From positions 1 to 6,169 of the forward strand of contig CANJOX010000200.1 of the NCBI GenBank assembly GCA_947475795.1: a stretch of 6,169 nt of DNA, given 5' to 3'. Positions 1-5,744 of the stretch are shown here, in pieces. The stretch is from Gemmatimonadota bacterium (GTDB lineage Bacteria > Gemmatimonadota > Gemmatimonadetes > Gemmatimonadales > Gemmatimonadaceae). Positions within the stretch are counted from its first letter, which is position 1. The number at the start of each line of letters is the position of its first letter. Position numbers and translations under genes: made by a program. The notes beneath the pieces were generated by a model. The model was not told the origin of the DNA. It worked only from the letters and a program-made list of their open reading frames with translations, and did no database searches.

Positions 1-513
1 GGGCGCCATATCGAAGCGCTTGCACGCGAAGCCGAGGCCCCGGCGCGGACGCATCCGCACCGCTTTGCGCGTCCGATGCTGCGGAAGTCGGCGCAGCCGG
101 GCGACGAGGATTACTACGATTGCTCCTTCAGCGGCCTGAAGACGGCCGTGTTGTATGCCGTGCGCGCGGCCGAGCAGGCGGGGGCGCTGGAGGCGCAGCG
201 CGCCGGAATCGCCCGTGGGTTCCAGGACGCCCTGATCGATACGCTCGCGGAGAAGGTGGCGCGCGCGGCGCGGATTCATCGGCGGACGCGGGTGGTGATG
301 GGGGGAGGCGTTGCCTGCAATCAGGCGCTGCAGGAGGCCATCCGGGAACGACTGGCCCCACGCGTTACTGTCTTCGCTCCCACGCCGCGGCTGGCCACCG
401 ACAACGCCGCGATGATCGCTGCCGCCGGCTTGTTCCGCTTCGCCGCGGGCGAACGGGCCACCCCCTCGATGACCGCGCAGTCGTCGTTGCCGATTCCCGG
501 TATCTTTGCCTAA
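1..513 (+). CDS. tsaD: tRNA N6-adenosine threonylcarbamoyltransferase TsaD, C-terminal part (5' end outside window)
   Basis: TsaD (YgjD/Kae1 family, ASKHA fold) acts in the cytoplasm with TsaB and TsaE. It transfers the threonylcarbamoyl group from TC-AMP to A37 of ANN-decoding tRNAs (t6A). The frame is open from base 1, so the N-terminal half, including the HxxxH metal motif, lies upstream; about 170 residues are visible. Family landmarks are in order: SFSGLKTA (nt 124-147), the glycine-rich GGGVACN nucleotide-binding loop (301-321; the family usually reads GGVxAN), and ATDNAAMIA, whose Asp (400-402) matches the metal-ligand Asp near the C-terminus of E. coli TsaD. The C-terminus is normal for the family. 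The first Met in the window (76) is internal to the conserved domain and is not the start. lgt follows 57 bp downstream on the same strand, so co-transcription is possible. Identity is very likely. Confidence 0.95.
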   Translation, partial: GRHIEALAREAEAPARTHPHRFARPMLRKSAQPGDEDYYDCSFSGLKTAVLYAVRAAEQAGALEAQRAGIARGFQDALIDTLAEKVARAARIHRRTRVVMGGGVACNQALQEAIRERLAPRVTVFAPTPRLATDNAAMIAAAGLFRFAAGERATPSMTAQSSLPIPGIFA

Positions 514-570
514 AGGTCGTCCGGCATAGCCCGCCGATCCCAGGTTCTCTCCTTCGCCCCCGGACCATCC

Positions 571-1398
571 GTGTCGCCCATCATTCATCATCCCACTGCG
601 TTCAAGCTCGGTTTCCTCGAACTGACCGGCTTCGGTCTGGCCGTGCTCATGGCGTTCGTGATTGCGCAGATCGTGTGTCAGCGCGAGTTCTGGCGTCGTG
701 GACAGAACGCCGAGGCGGAGGCGATGCCCGACATCGTCCTGGCGGCACTCGTCGGGACGCTGCTGGGCGCGAAGACGTACTACGTGGTGCTCAGCGGCGA
801 CCCCTCGGCGTTCTTCAGCCGCGGCGGATTCGTGTTCTGGGGCGGCTTCATGGGATCGGTGGCGCTGTGCTATGCCACGATCCGCTATAAGAAGCTGAAC
901 TTTCTGCGGATCGCCGACGTGGCCGGCATCGCGATCGCCGCCGGCTACTCGGTGGGGCGGACGGGGTGCTGGGCCGTGGGTGATGATTACGGGCGGCCGT
1001 TCAACGGGTTCTTCGCCACACAGTTCCCCGAGGGCGCTCCCCCGAGCACCGCGGCGGTGATGGCGGACCAGTTCGGCGTGCAGTTCCCCGCCGGGACGAA
1101 TCCCACCGACGTGATCGCGGTGTATCCGACGCAGTTGTACGAGACGCTGATGGGCTTCGTGATGTTCGCGATCCTGTGGCGCTTTCGGAAGCACACGAAT
1201 CAGGCCGGATGGCTGTTCGGCTTCTATTGCATTCTGGCCGGAATCGAGCGGTTCATCGTGGAGTTCTTCCGCGCCAAGGATGACCGTCTGGTGCTGGGGT
1301 TCTCGACGGCGCAGCTCATCGGGATCGCGATTTTCACGATCGGGGTGGCGATGATGGCGACCAAGACGAAGCGGAGTGGTCCTCTGGCCGCTGTCTAA
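571..1398 (+). CDS. lgt: Phosphatidylglycerol:prolipoprotein diacylglyceryl transferase (Lgt), divergent signature
   Basis: Lgt is an inner-membrane enzyme that moves diacylglycerol from phosphatidylglycerol to the lipobox cysteine of prolipoproteins, the first step of lipoprotein maturation. The protein has 275 residues, normal for the family, with about seven hydrophobic segments (near 15-36, 54-74, 86-104, 114-131, 190-204, 212-226, 246-263). Lgt landmarks are the N-terminal HPTAFKLG stretch, GGFVFWGG (85-92), the core GRTGCWAVGDDYGR (129-142), YPTQLYE (185-191) and ERFIVEFFR (226-234). R130, R227 and E231 match E. coli R143, R239 and E243. The odd points are W90 where E. coli has H103, C133 for N146, and D138 for E151. 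The GTG start is chosen because it puts the usual N-terminus in place; the ribosome site is weak (CGGA, about 8 bp upstream). It could be a specialised paralogue, but Lgt function is the best reading. Confidence 0.92.
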   Translation: MSPIIHHPTAFKLGFLELTGFGLAVLMAFVIAQIVCQREFWRRGQNAEAEAMPDIVLAALVGTLLGAKTYYVVLSGDPSAFFSRGGFVFWGGFMGSVALCYATIRYKKLNFLRIADVAGIAIAAGYSVGRTGCWAVGDDYGRPFNGFFATQFPEGAPPSTAAVMADQFGVQFPAGTNPTDVIAVYPTQLYETLMGFVMFAILWRFRKHTNQAGWLFGFYCILAGIERFIVEFFRAKDDRLVLGFSTAQLIGIAIFTIGVAMMATKTKRSGPLAAV

Positions 1399-1529
1399 AG
1401 CTCACGGCCCACGGCCCATGTCCCACGGCCCATGTCCCACGGCAGACAGCCGACAGCTTCAAAGCCCTTAACCCGGGCTATGGGCGATCAGGCCGTCTGC
1501 CGTGGGCCGTGGGCCGTGGGCCGTGAGCT
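1399..1529. repeat. 131 bp palindromic element built from CACGGCC/CATGTCC heptamers
   Basis: The left arm (1399-1447) reads AGCT, then five 7-mers in the order CACGGCC, CACGGCC, CATGTCC, CACGGCC, CATGTCC, then CACGGCAGAC. The right arm (1495-1529) is the reverse complement of AGCT, three CACGGCC units and CACGGCAGAC. The arms therefore match end to end except that the left has exactly two more heptamers. The outer 18 bp (1399-1416 with 1512-1529) and the inner 10 bp cap (1438-1447 with 1495-1504) pair perfectly. A 47-base centre holds a small AGCCC/GGGCT stem (1463-1467, 1475-1479). The element begins on the base after the lgt stop codon, so it lies in the lgt 3' UTR and may stabilise or end that transcript; there is no T-run. 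No flanking target duplication and no coding capacity are seen. It resembles REP- or MITE-like intergenic palindromes, but the family is unidentified. Confidence 0.85.
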
Positions 1530-1546
1530 GGAAAGCCGAACCAGCT
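1526..1546. other. Small hairpin overlapping the right end of the heptamer palindrome
   Basis: AGCTGG (1526-1531) and CCAGCT (1541-1546) form a perfect 6 bp stem with a 9-base loop. The left half shares AGCT with the last four bases of the large palindrome, so the two structures would compete. No function can be assigned. It lies just before the putative feo promoter and may be chance. Confidence 0.35.
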
Positions 1547-1554
1547 GCTCCCCA

Positions 1555-1584
1555 TTGCGGTCGGTGGCGCTCGCTGTGTATACT
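1555..1584 (+). promoter_or_regulatory. Putative sigma-70-type promoter of the feo operon
   Basis: A TTGCGG hexamer (1555-1560) and a TATACT hexamer (1579-1584) are separated by 18 bp. The -10 is one mismatch from TATAAT; the -35 keeps only the TTG core strongly. Transcription would begin near 1591, upstream of the Fur-type palindrome and about 30 bases before feoA. This is the only AT-containing promoter-like stretch in the gap. A 6 bp inverted repeat, GTGTAT (1576-1581) and ATACAC (1588-1593), overlaps the -10 and could be a second operator. Confidence 0.5.
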
Positions 1585-1597
1585 CCAATACACGCTT

Positions 1598-1612
1598 TGA
1601 GAAACATTCTCA
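1598..1612. promoter_or_regulatory. Fur-type iron operator upstream of feoA
   Basis: The 15-mer TGAGAAACATTCTCA is a 6-3-6 perfect inverted repeat. It matches the 7-1-7 Fur box form TGAGAATnATTCTCA at 13 of 14 defined positions, and the classic TGATAATnATTATCA at 11 of 14. It lies just downstream of the predicted transcription start and ends 9 bases before the feoA GTG, where bound repressor would block initiation or early elongation. Its position ahead of a ferrous iron uptake operon supports Fur-type control. Which regulator (Fur, or a DtxR/IdeR-type protein) binds it cannot be told from the window. Confidence 0.72.
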
Positions 1613-1621
1613 TCTAACGCC

Positions 1622-1909
1622 GTGGCATCGCTCCCGCTTCCCACTCTCCAGTCCGCTACCCCCGCGACCGCGCGCACCACGTGCGCGTTGAACGCGTGTC
1701 CGGCGGGAACGCGGGTCACCGTGGTGGATATCGAATGCTCGGGCGACGAGGCCTGCCGCCTCCGCGCGCTGGGCTTCTGTGAGGGCGCCAGTGTGAACGT
1801 GATCGACGCGCGGGACGCCATGCTGCTCGAAGTACGCGGAACCCGCCTCGCGCTCGGTTCTGCCCTGACGGCCGGCATCACCGTTCAGCCCACCCCCCCG
1901 CGCGCGTAG
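1622..1909 (+). CDS. feoA: Ferrous iron transport protein A (FeoA)
   Basis: FeoA is a small cytoplasmic SH3-like protein that works with the FeoB permease in ferrous iron uptake, probably by modulating it. The 95-residue product carries the FeoA core at about 21-90: a CPAG turn (26-29), VTVVDIE strand (32-38), CRLRALGFCEGASVNVI (45-61) and a closing GTRLALGSALTAGITV (73-88). The family is usually 75-85 residues; the extra length is a Ser/Thr/Ala/Pro-rich leader of about 20 residues. The GTG start is the first possible start after an in-frame stop lying inside the Fur-type box. No clear Shine-Dalgarno sequence precedes it, so a downstream TTG (1688) cannot be excluded. Five cysteines (21, 26, 39, 45, 53) are many for a FeoA. 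feoB follows 57 bp later on the same strand, which supports the identification. Confidence 0.88.
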   Translation: MASLPLPTLQSATPATARTTCALNACPAGTRVTVVDIECSGDEACRLRALGFCEGASVNVIDARDAMLLEVRGTRLALGSALTAGITVQPTPPRA

Positions 1910-1966
1910 CGCGGCTGGCGTGGCGCTTCTCCCGCGGCGTACGGCCTGCGGTCGCGTCAGGAACCG

Positions 1967-4162
1967 GTGACCACCCTGCCCCGCCCTCCGTTGCCAGACC
2001 ACCCGGCAACGCCCGCCCCATCGGCGGGCTCTGACACCACCGCACCGGCCGACCGGGCGGCATTGCGCGTCGCGATCATCGGCAATCCGAACACCGGCAA
2101 GACGACGCTGTTCAACGCCCTCACCGGATTGCGGCAGCGTGTCGGCAACTTCGCGGGCGTTACCGTCGAGCGGGTCGAGGGCGGCTTCAAGAGTCCCGAC
2201 GGCCGGCGCGTCGTCGTGCTGGACCTGCCGGGGAGCTACTCTCTCTCGGCCGGGTCGCCGGACGAGCAGGTCGCGCTCGAAGTGCTCCTTGGCCGTGACG
2301 CCGATCGCTGGCGCCCGGACGTGGTGCTGGTGGTGGTCGACGCCTCGCATCTCGAGCGCAATCTCTTTCTGGCGAGTCAGGTGATCGAGCTCGGCGTTCC
2401 CGTCGTCGTCGCGCTGAATCAATTCGACATCGCGGAAGCCGAGGGGCTGCGTATCGACGTGCCCGAGCTCATTCACGCACTCGGCGTGCCGATTGTCCCC
2501 ACTGTCGCGAAGCGCGGCGAAGGGCTCGAGCCGCTCAAGCGTGCGCTCACGATTGCCGCAGCGCTACCGGCGCCCGCGCGCCGCTTCTCCCTCCCCGAGC
2601 CGGCGCAGGAGGCGCTCGCGCCGCTCGAGGCCTGCCTCGTGGCCGACGGCCTCTCCGCGACCGCCGCGCGTATGGAAGCGCTGCGTTTGCTCGGCCTGCA
2701 GCGCGTCGGTCCGCACCTCGAGCAGGTCCCCGGTCTCTCCGACGCCATCCGCACGGCCTCCGACGAACTGCGCAGTGTGGGTTTCGTCCCCACCCGCCTC
2801 GAGTCCGAACTCCGCTACGCATGGATTGCGCAGGTCGTCGAGCGCACGGTCACCCAGGCGCGCGCCGTCACCGGAAACGTGAGCGACCGGATCGACCGCT
2901 TCGCGCTGCATCGGGTGGGGGGGCCGGTCATCTTCCTCGCGCTGATGCTCTTGGTGTTTCAGGCGGTCTTCTCGTGGGCAACGCCGCTCATGGACGGCAT
3001 CGAAGCGCTGATCGCCGCAGTCGGCGGGCTGATCGGCGCGCAGCTCCCCGCCGGCGACTTGCGCTCGCTGGTGGTCGATGGCGTCTTCGCCGGCGTGGGT
3101 TCCGTACTGGTCTTTCTGCCGCAGATCGCCATCCTCTTCGCGTTCATCGGCATCCTCGAGCATTCCGGGTACATGGCGCGCGCGGCGTTCCTGATGGATC
3201 GCGTGATGCGCACCGTCGGCCTGCACGGCAAGAGCTTCATTCCGATGCTCTCCGGATACGCCTGCGCGGTCCCGGGGATCATGGCCACGCGCACCATCGA
3301 AGACCCCAAGGACCGGCTGGCCACCATCATGGTGGTCCCGCTCATGAGCTGTTCGGCGCGTCTGCCGGTGTACACGCTGCTCATTGGCGCGTTCGTGCCG
3401 GCCACCACGATCATCCCCGGGCTCACGCTGCAGGGGGCGACGATGCTGATCATGTATCTGCTCGGCACGGTGGTCGCGCTCGCCGTGGCGGCGGTGTTCA
3501 AGCGCACGCTGCTCAAGGGCCCGGTGCGCCCCATGATCCTCGAGCTGCCACCGTACCGGGTACCCAGTCTCGCCTCGCTCGGGGTGTCGGTCGTTCAGCG
3601 GTGCCAGCTGTTCCTGCAGCGCGCCGGCACGGTGATCCTCGCGCTGTCGATCGTGCTGTGGGCAATGGCGACCTATCCCAAGTCCCCCGACGATCCGTCC
3701 TTGCCGCTGGAACGCCGACAGGAGCAGCAGCTCGCGCACTCGGTCCTCGGCCGCATCGGACACGGGATTGAACCCGTCGTACGCCCGTTGGGGTACGACT
3801 GGAAGATCGGCGTCTCGATCGCCGCCAGCTTCGCCGCGCGCGAGGTGTTCGTGTCCACCATGGGCACGATCTACGGCGTCGGCTCGGAGAGTGAGCAGGC
3901 GCTCACCACCCGGCTGCAATCGGAGGTCGATCCGCTTACCGGTCGGCGCGCGTACACCCCGCTGATCGCGATCGGGCTGATGGTGTTTTACGTGTTCGCG
4001 CTGATGTGCATGAGTACGATCGCCGTGACGGTGCGGGAGGCGGGCGGCGGCCGCATCGGCTGGCAGTGGGCGGGACTGCAGTTCGCGTACATGCTCGGGC
4101 TGGCCTACGGTGCGGCGTGGCTGGTGTACGCCGGCGGCACGGCACTCGGTCTGGGAGGATAG
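1967..4162 (+). CDS. feoB: Ferrous iron transport protein B (FeoB), GTP-dependent Fe(II) permease
   Basis: FeoB carries Fe(II) across the inner membrane, using an N-terminal G-protein domain fused to a polytopic membrane domain. The 731 residues are close to the usual length. A Pro/Ala-rich leader (1-32) precedes G1 GNPNTGKTT (39-47), G2 Thr66 in GVTVE, G3 DLPG (86-89), G4 NQFD (151-154) and a G5 region near VPTVAKRGEG (177-186). A helical GDI-like linker (about 205-310) leads to the membrane part: first helix about 318-336, gate-like segments with GYACAVPGIMATRT (430-443) and MSCSARLPVY (460-469), then AAREVFVSTMGTIY (623-636), and last helices about 665-690 and 704-725. The first gate reads CAVPG where E. 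coli has CNVP. The GTG start has AGGAA at 1959-1963, a short 3-base spacing. The next gene's ribosome site overlaps the 3' end, so the feo genes form one operon. Confidence 0.98.
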   Translation: MTTLPRPPLPDHPATPAPSAGSDTTAPADRAALRVAIIGNPNTGKTTLFNALTGLRQRVGNFAGVTVERVEGGFKSPDGRRVVVLDLPGSYSLSAGSPDEQVALEVLLGRDADRWRPDVVLVVVDASHLERNLFLASQVIELGVPVVVALNQFDIAEAEGLRIDVPELIHALGVPIVPTVAKRGEGLEPLKRALTIAAALPAPARRFSLPEPAQEALAPLEACLVADGLSATAARMEALRLLGLQRVGPHLEQVPGLSDAIRTASDELRSVGFVPTRLESELRYAWIAQVVERTVTQARAVTGNVSDRIDRFALHRVGGPVIFLALMLLVFQAVFSWATPLMDGIEALIAAVGGLIGAQLPAGDLRSLVVDGVFAGVGSVLVFLPQIAILFAFIGILEHSGYMARAAFLMDRVMRTVGLHGKSFIPMLSGYACAVPGIMATRTIEDPKDRLATIMVVPLMSCSARLPVYTLLIGAFVPATTIIPGLTLQGATMLIMYLLGTVVALAVAAVFKRTLLKGPVRPMILELPPYRVPSLASLGVSVVQRCQLFLQRAGTVILALSIVLWAMATYPKSPDDPSLPLERRQEQQLAHSVLGRIGHGIEPVVRPLGYDWKIGVSIAASFAAREVFVSTMGTIYGVGSESEQALTTRLQSEVDPLTGRRAYTPLIAIGLMVFYVFALMCMSTIAVTVREAGGGRIGWQWAGLQFAYMLGLAYGAAWLVYAGGTALGLGG
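4153..4159 (+). promoter_or_regulatory. Strong ribosome binding site inside the end of feoB
   Basis: GGGAGGA lies 8 bases before the ATG at 4168 and inside the last codons of feoB. It is the best Shine-Dalgarno match seen before any gene in the window. It fixes the start of the small cysteine-rich gene and argues that the gene is translated. Confidence 0.75.
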
Positions 4163-4167
4163 CACCG

Positions 4168-4305
4168 ATGGAGGGACAGACGATCGTCGCTGCGCTCATC
4201 GTGGCCAGCGCCATCGCGTTCGTGACACGTCGCGTGTGGCGCGCCGTGTCGGCGGCACGCGCGCCGAAGTCCGGGTGCGGCTCCGACTGCGGCTGCGGTC
4301 ACTGA
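4168..4305 (+). CDS. Small membrane-anchored Cys-rich protein, FeoB-associated type
   Basis: This 45-residue protein has one N-terminal hydrophobic helix (about 5-19, TIVAALIVASAIAFV), then a basic stretch (RRVWRAVSAARAPK, 21-34), then a cysteine tail SGCGSDCGCGH (35-45) with C37, C41, C43 and H45. This layout, a single helix with a positive-inside cytoplasmic side and a short CxxxCxCxH tail, fits the FeoB-associated Cys-rich membrane proteins encoded after feoB in many bacteria. They are thought to assist or regulate FeoB, perhaps by binding iron; the mechanism is not settled. The ATG is 5 bases after the feoB stop and has a strong ribosome site. The frame also stays open upstream inside feoB (ATG at 4006), but that extension translates as an antisense-like Arg/Gly-rich product and is not real. 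It is not the winged-helix FeoC. The call rests on layout and context. Confidence 0.8.
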   Translation: MEGQTIVAALIVASAIAFVTRRVWRAVSAARAPKSGCGSDCGCGH

Positions 4306-4308
4306 CGG

Positions 4309-4346
4309 CGCCGCGGTCGCGCGCGTCCTAGCGCAACTCCGCGGCG
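4309..4346. terminator. Nested GC-rich hairpin at the convergent junction, possible bidirectional terminator
   Basis: CGCCGCGG (4309-4316) pairs perfectly with CCGCGGCG (4339-4346). Inside, GCGC (4321-4324) pairs with GCGC (4331-4334), leaving a symmetrical 4x4 internal loop and a 6-base tip. The tip carries the stop codon of the minus-strand gene (4328-4330), and the outer right arm lies in its last codons. The structure lies between two convergent operons, where a shared terminator is expected. There is no T-run on either side, so an intrinsic mechanism is uncertain, and palindromes are more frequent in GC-rich DNA. Confidence 0.45.
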
Positions 4347-5050
4347 AACGCGGGCCAGGCTTCGTCGGCCGCCGCATACACGGCGCGCACCGTGTCCACC
4401 CAGCAGCGCCAGTCGGCGATCCGTGTATCGAGTGCCCCCCCCCGCAGGGCATACCCCGCGACACCCATCATATCGATCGCGTCGAAGACCGGCCCGGCCG
4501 CTTCTTCAAGGGCCGCTTCGATCGCGCGCTGCTCGGCGGCCCCGCTGGACGCCGCTTCCGCGATGTCAGCAATGGCCCGCGTACATTCGCCGGCGAGTAC
4601 GGCAGCATCGAGCAGCATCACCTGACGGGTGGGATCGCTGACCCCTTCCACCGACCGCCGCGCCGTCAGGAGCGGGGCGAACCAGCGATCGTGTGCCACC
4701 GCGGGGGTCCCCCGGGCGGATCCCAGCGACTTGAGGCCACGCGTGAGTTCGGGGATGGCGCACGCGCGGTCGAGCAGCTGCAGCCCCAGCGCGCGTAACT
4801 GTTCATCGCCGCTGAGTTCGAGTACATCGTTGCCCACGAGATACACGGTGAGCGACAACGGACTCACGGCGAGCCCGTCGATGCCGGACGACGAGAGCCG
4901 CCACGGGGCGGCGTCGTACCACCCGAGCACTAAGACATCCCGCTCGAGCGCGACGGCGGCCGTCGTATCGATGTCGCGCCCCCGCACGATGCCGACAACA
5001 CGCGCCTGTACCGGGCCGACGGACACGGACATCGACGGCATCGCGGACAT
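4328..5050 (-). CDS. Conserved-looking hypothetical protein (240 aa), last gene of the minus-strand cluster
   Basis: I do not recognise this gene. The 240-residue product has no signal peptide or membrane segment. Residues about 15-95 alternate short hydrophobic strands (ARVVGIVRG, DVLVLGWY, WRLSSSGIDGLAV, LTVYLV, VLELSG) and then a helix (EQLRALGLQLLDRACAIPEL, 83-102). That pattern would suit a small beta-barrel such as a PH/GRAM-like fold, but this is a guess. Residues 145-240 are Ala/Glu-rich and helical, with conserved-looking aromatics (W214, W217, W232). The ATG at 5050 is chosen because it comes one base after the stop of the HAD gene (TGAGATG), which suits translational coupling; a TTG at 5071 would overlap that gene by 20 bases, and ATGs at 5041 and 5032 are also possible. 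No Shine-Dalgarno match is evident. It is probably cytoplasmic and co-transcribed with the two genes upstream. Confidence 0.78.
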   Translation of the reverse strand: MSAMPSMSVSVGPVQARVVGIVRGRDIDTTAAVALERDVLVLGWYDAAPWRLSSSGIDGLAVSPLSLTVYLVGNDVLELSGDEQLRALGLQLLDRACAIPELTRGLKSLGSARGTPAVAHDRWFAPLLTARRSVEGVSDPTRQVMLLDAAVLAGECTRAIADIAEAASSGAAEQRAIEAALEEAAGPVFDAIDMMGVAGYALRGGALDTRIADWRCWVDTVRAVYAAADEAWPAFAAELR

Positions 5051-5051
5051 C

Positions 5052-5744
5052 TCAGGCCAGAATCGCGTCAACGACGGCCTGCGTGTCCGTCAGATTCGCG
5101 AACACGGCAGCCGGGTCGTGCGCCGACAACTCGTCGGTGCTGTAGCGCCCCGTTGCGACCCCAAGCGCGCGGACGCCGAGCGCCCGGCCGCAGTGGATAT
5201 CGGCCGGCGTGTCACCGATGATCACGATGCGCTCGCCGGCGACGTCGAGGCCGAGCAGATCGCGGGCCCGACGCTGCGCGACGGCCGGCAGCTGGGGACG
5301 TTCTTCGTGATCGCACCCGAAGGCGTTGGCGCGAAACTGCGTGAAATCGACGCCCACCGCATCGAGCTTCCGACGCGCTCCGCGCTCGATGTTGCCCGTG
5401 AGCAGCCCCAGCGTGACACCGGCATGTCCACGCAGCGTGTCCAGCAGCGTCGGAATGCCATCGCACAGCCGCGCGCCGGGAATCCCGTCGCGGGAGAGTT
5501 CGGCGTCGAGCCCGTGCACGTACTCGTTGAGCAGATCGTCGAGCCGGCTGGTGATGGTCGCATCGGTGAAGCCGGCCTCGCGCATCTGTTCGCGCGCAAT
5601 CTGGCGGTCGGTCTTGCCGTCGTACCGGTACGCGGTGTCGCCGGTGGTACCGAACACGCGCAACAGCGCATTCTCCATGGCACGGCGCCCCGCGCCGTCA
5701 GACCACAGCAGAGTACCGTCGATATCAAAGAGAACGAGCTTCAC
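5052..5744 (-). CDS. HAD-superfamily phosphatase, phosphoglycolate phosphatase-like (HAD-IA)
   Basis: This is a soluble Mg-dependent phosphohydrolase of the haloacid dehalogenase superfamily, 230 residues with family-typical length. Motif I is LFDIDGTLL (5-13), with nucleophile D7 and acid/base D9. A helical cap domain follows (about 16-85). Motif II is LLTGN (114-118, T116), with K126 a likely motif III lysine, and motif IV is IIGDTPADI (175-183, D178 and D182). The substrate cannot be read; Gph/PGP-like or pyrophosphatase-like members share these motifs. The GTG start at 5744 forms a GTGA overlap with the stop of the upstream transporter gene and places motif I four residues from the N-terminus, as usual. 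The open frame extends to 6047, but the upstream part is read out of frame through the transporter gene and lacks domain character. Specific function within the cluster is unknown. Confidence 0.93.
   Translation of the reverse strand: MKLVLFDIDGTLLWSDGAGRRAMENALLRVFGTTGDTAYRYDGKTDRQIAREQMREAGFTDATITSRLDDLLNEYVHGLDAELSRDGIPGARLCDGIPTLLDTLRGHAGVTLGLLTGNIERGARRKLDAVGVDFTQFRANAFGCDHEERPQLPAVAQRRARDLLGLDVAGERIVIIGDTPADIHCGRALGVRALGVATGRYSTDELSAHDPAAVFANLTDTQAVVDAILA

Noticed and set aside
514..570. Promoter for lgt in the tsaD-lgt gap
   Set aside because: No convincing -10/-35 pair or palindrome is visible in the 57 bp; co-transcription with tsaD is simpler.
120..890. A 256-codon plus-strand frame over tsaD and lgt
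   Set aside because: It is out of frame with both conserved genes and yields Arg/Gly-rich sequence, so it is a shadow frame.
1399..1529. CRISPR array or insertion sequence for the repeated heptamers
   Set aside because: The units are 7-mers without unique spacers, there is no transposase, and no target-site duplication is visible at the ends.
1432..1617. A 61-codon plus-strand ORF across the palindrome
   Set aside because: Its codons are mostly the heptamer arms and the feo promoter and operator region; there is no ribosome site and the peptide has no domain character.
1910..1966. Possible terminator or regulatory hairpin between feoA and feoB
   Set aside because: The 57 bp are GC-rich with only short chance self-complementarity such as GCGCGTAGCGCG; I see no stem plus T-run and no clear operator.
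1610..2476. A 288-codon minus-strand frame over feoA and the feoB G domain
   Set aside because: It is antisense to conserved FeoA/FeoB motifs and its translation has shadow-like Arg/Gly/His composition.
2564..4165. A 533-codon open frame on the minus strand opposite feoB
   Set aside because: It is antisense to a fully conserved FeoB, is rich in Arg, His, Asp and Gly with no domain character, and is the usual shadow of a GC-rich gene.
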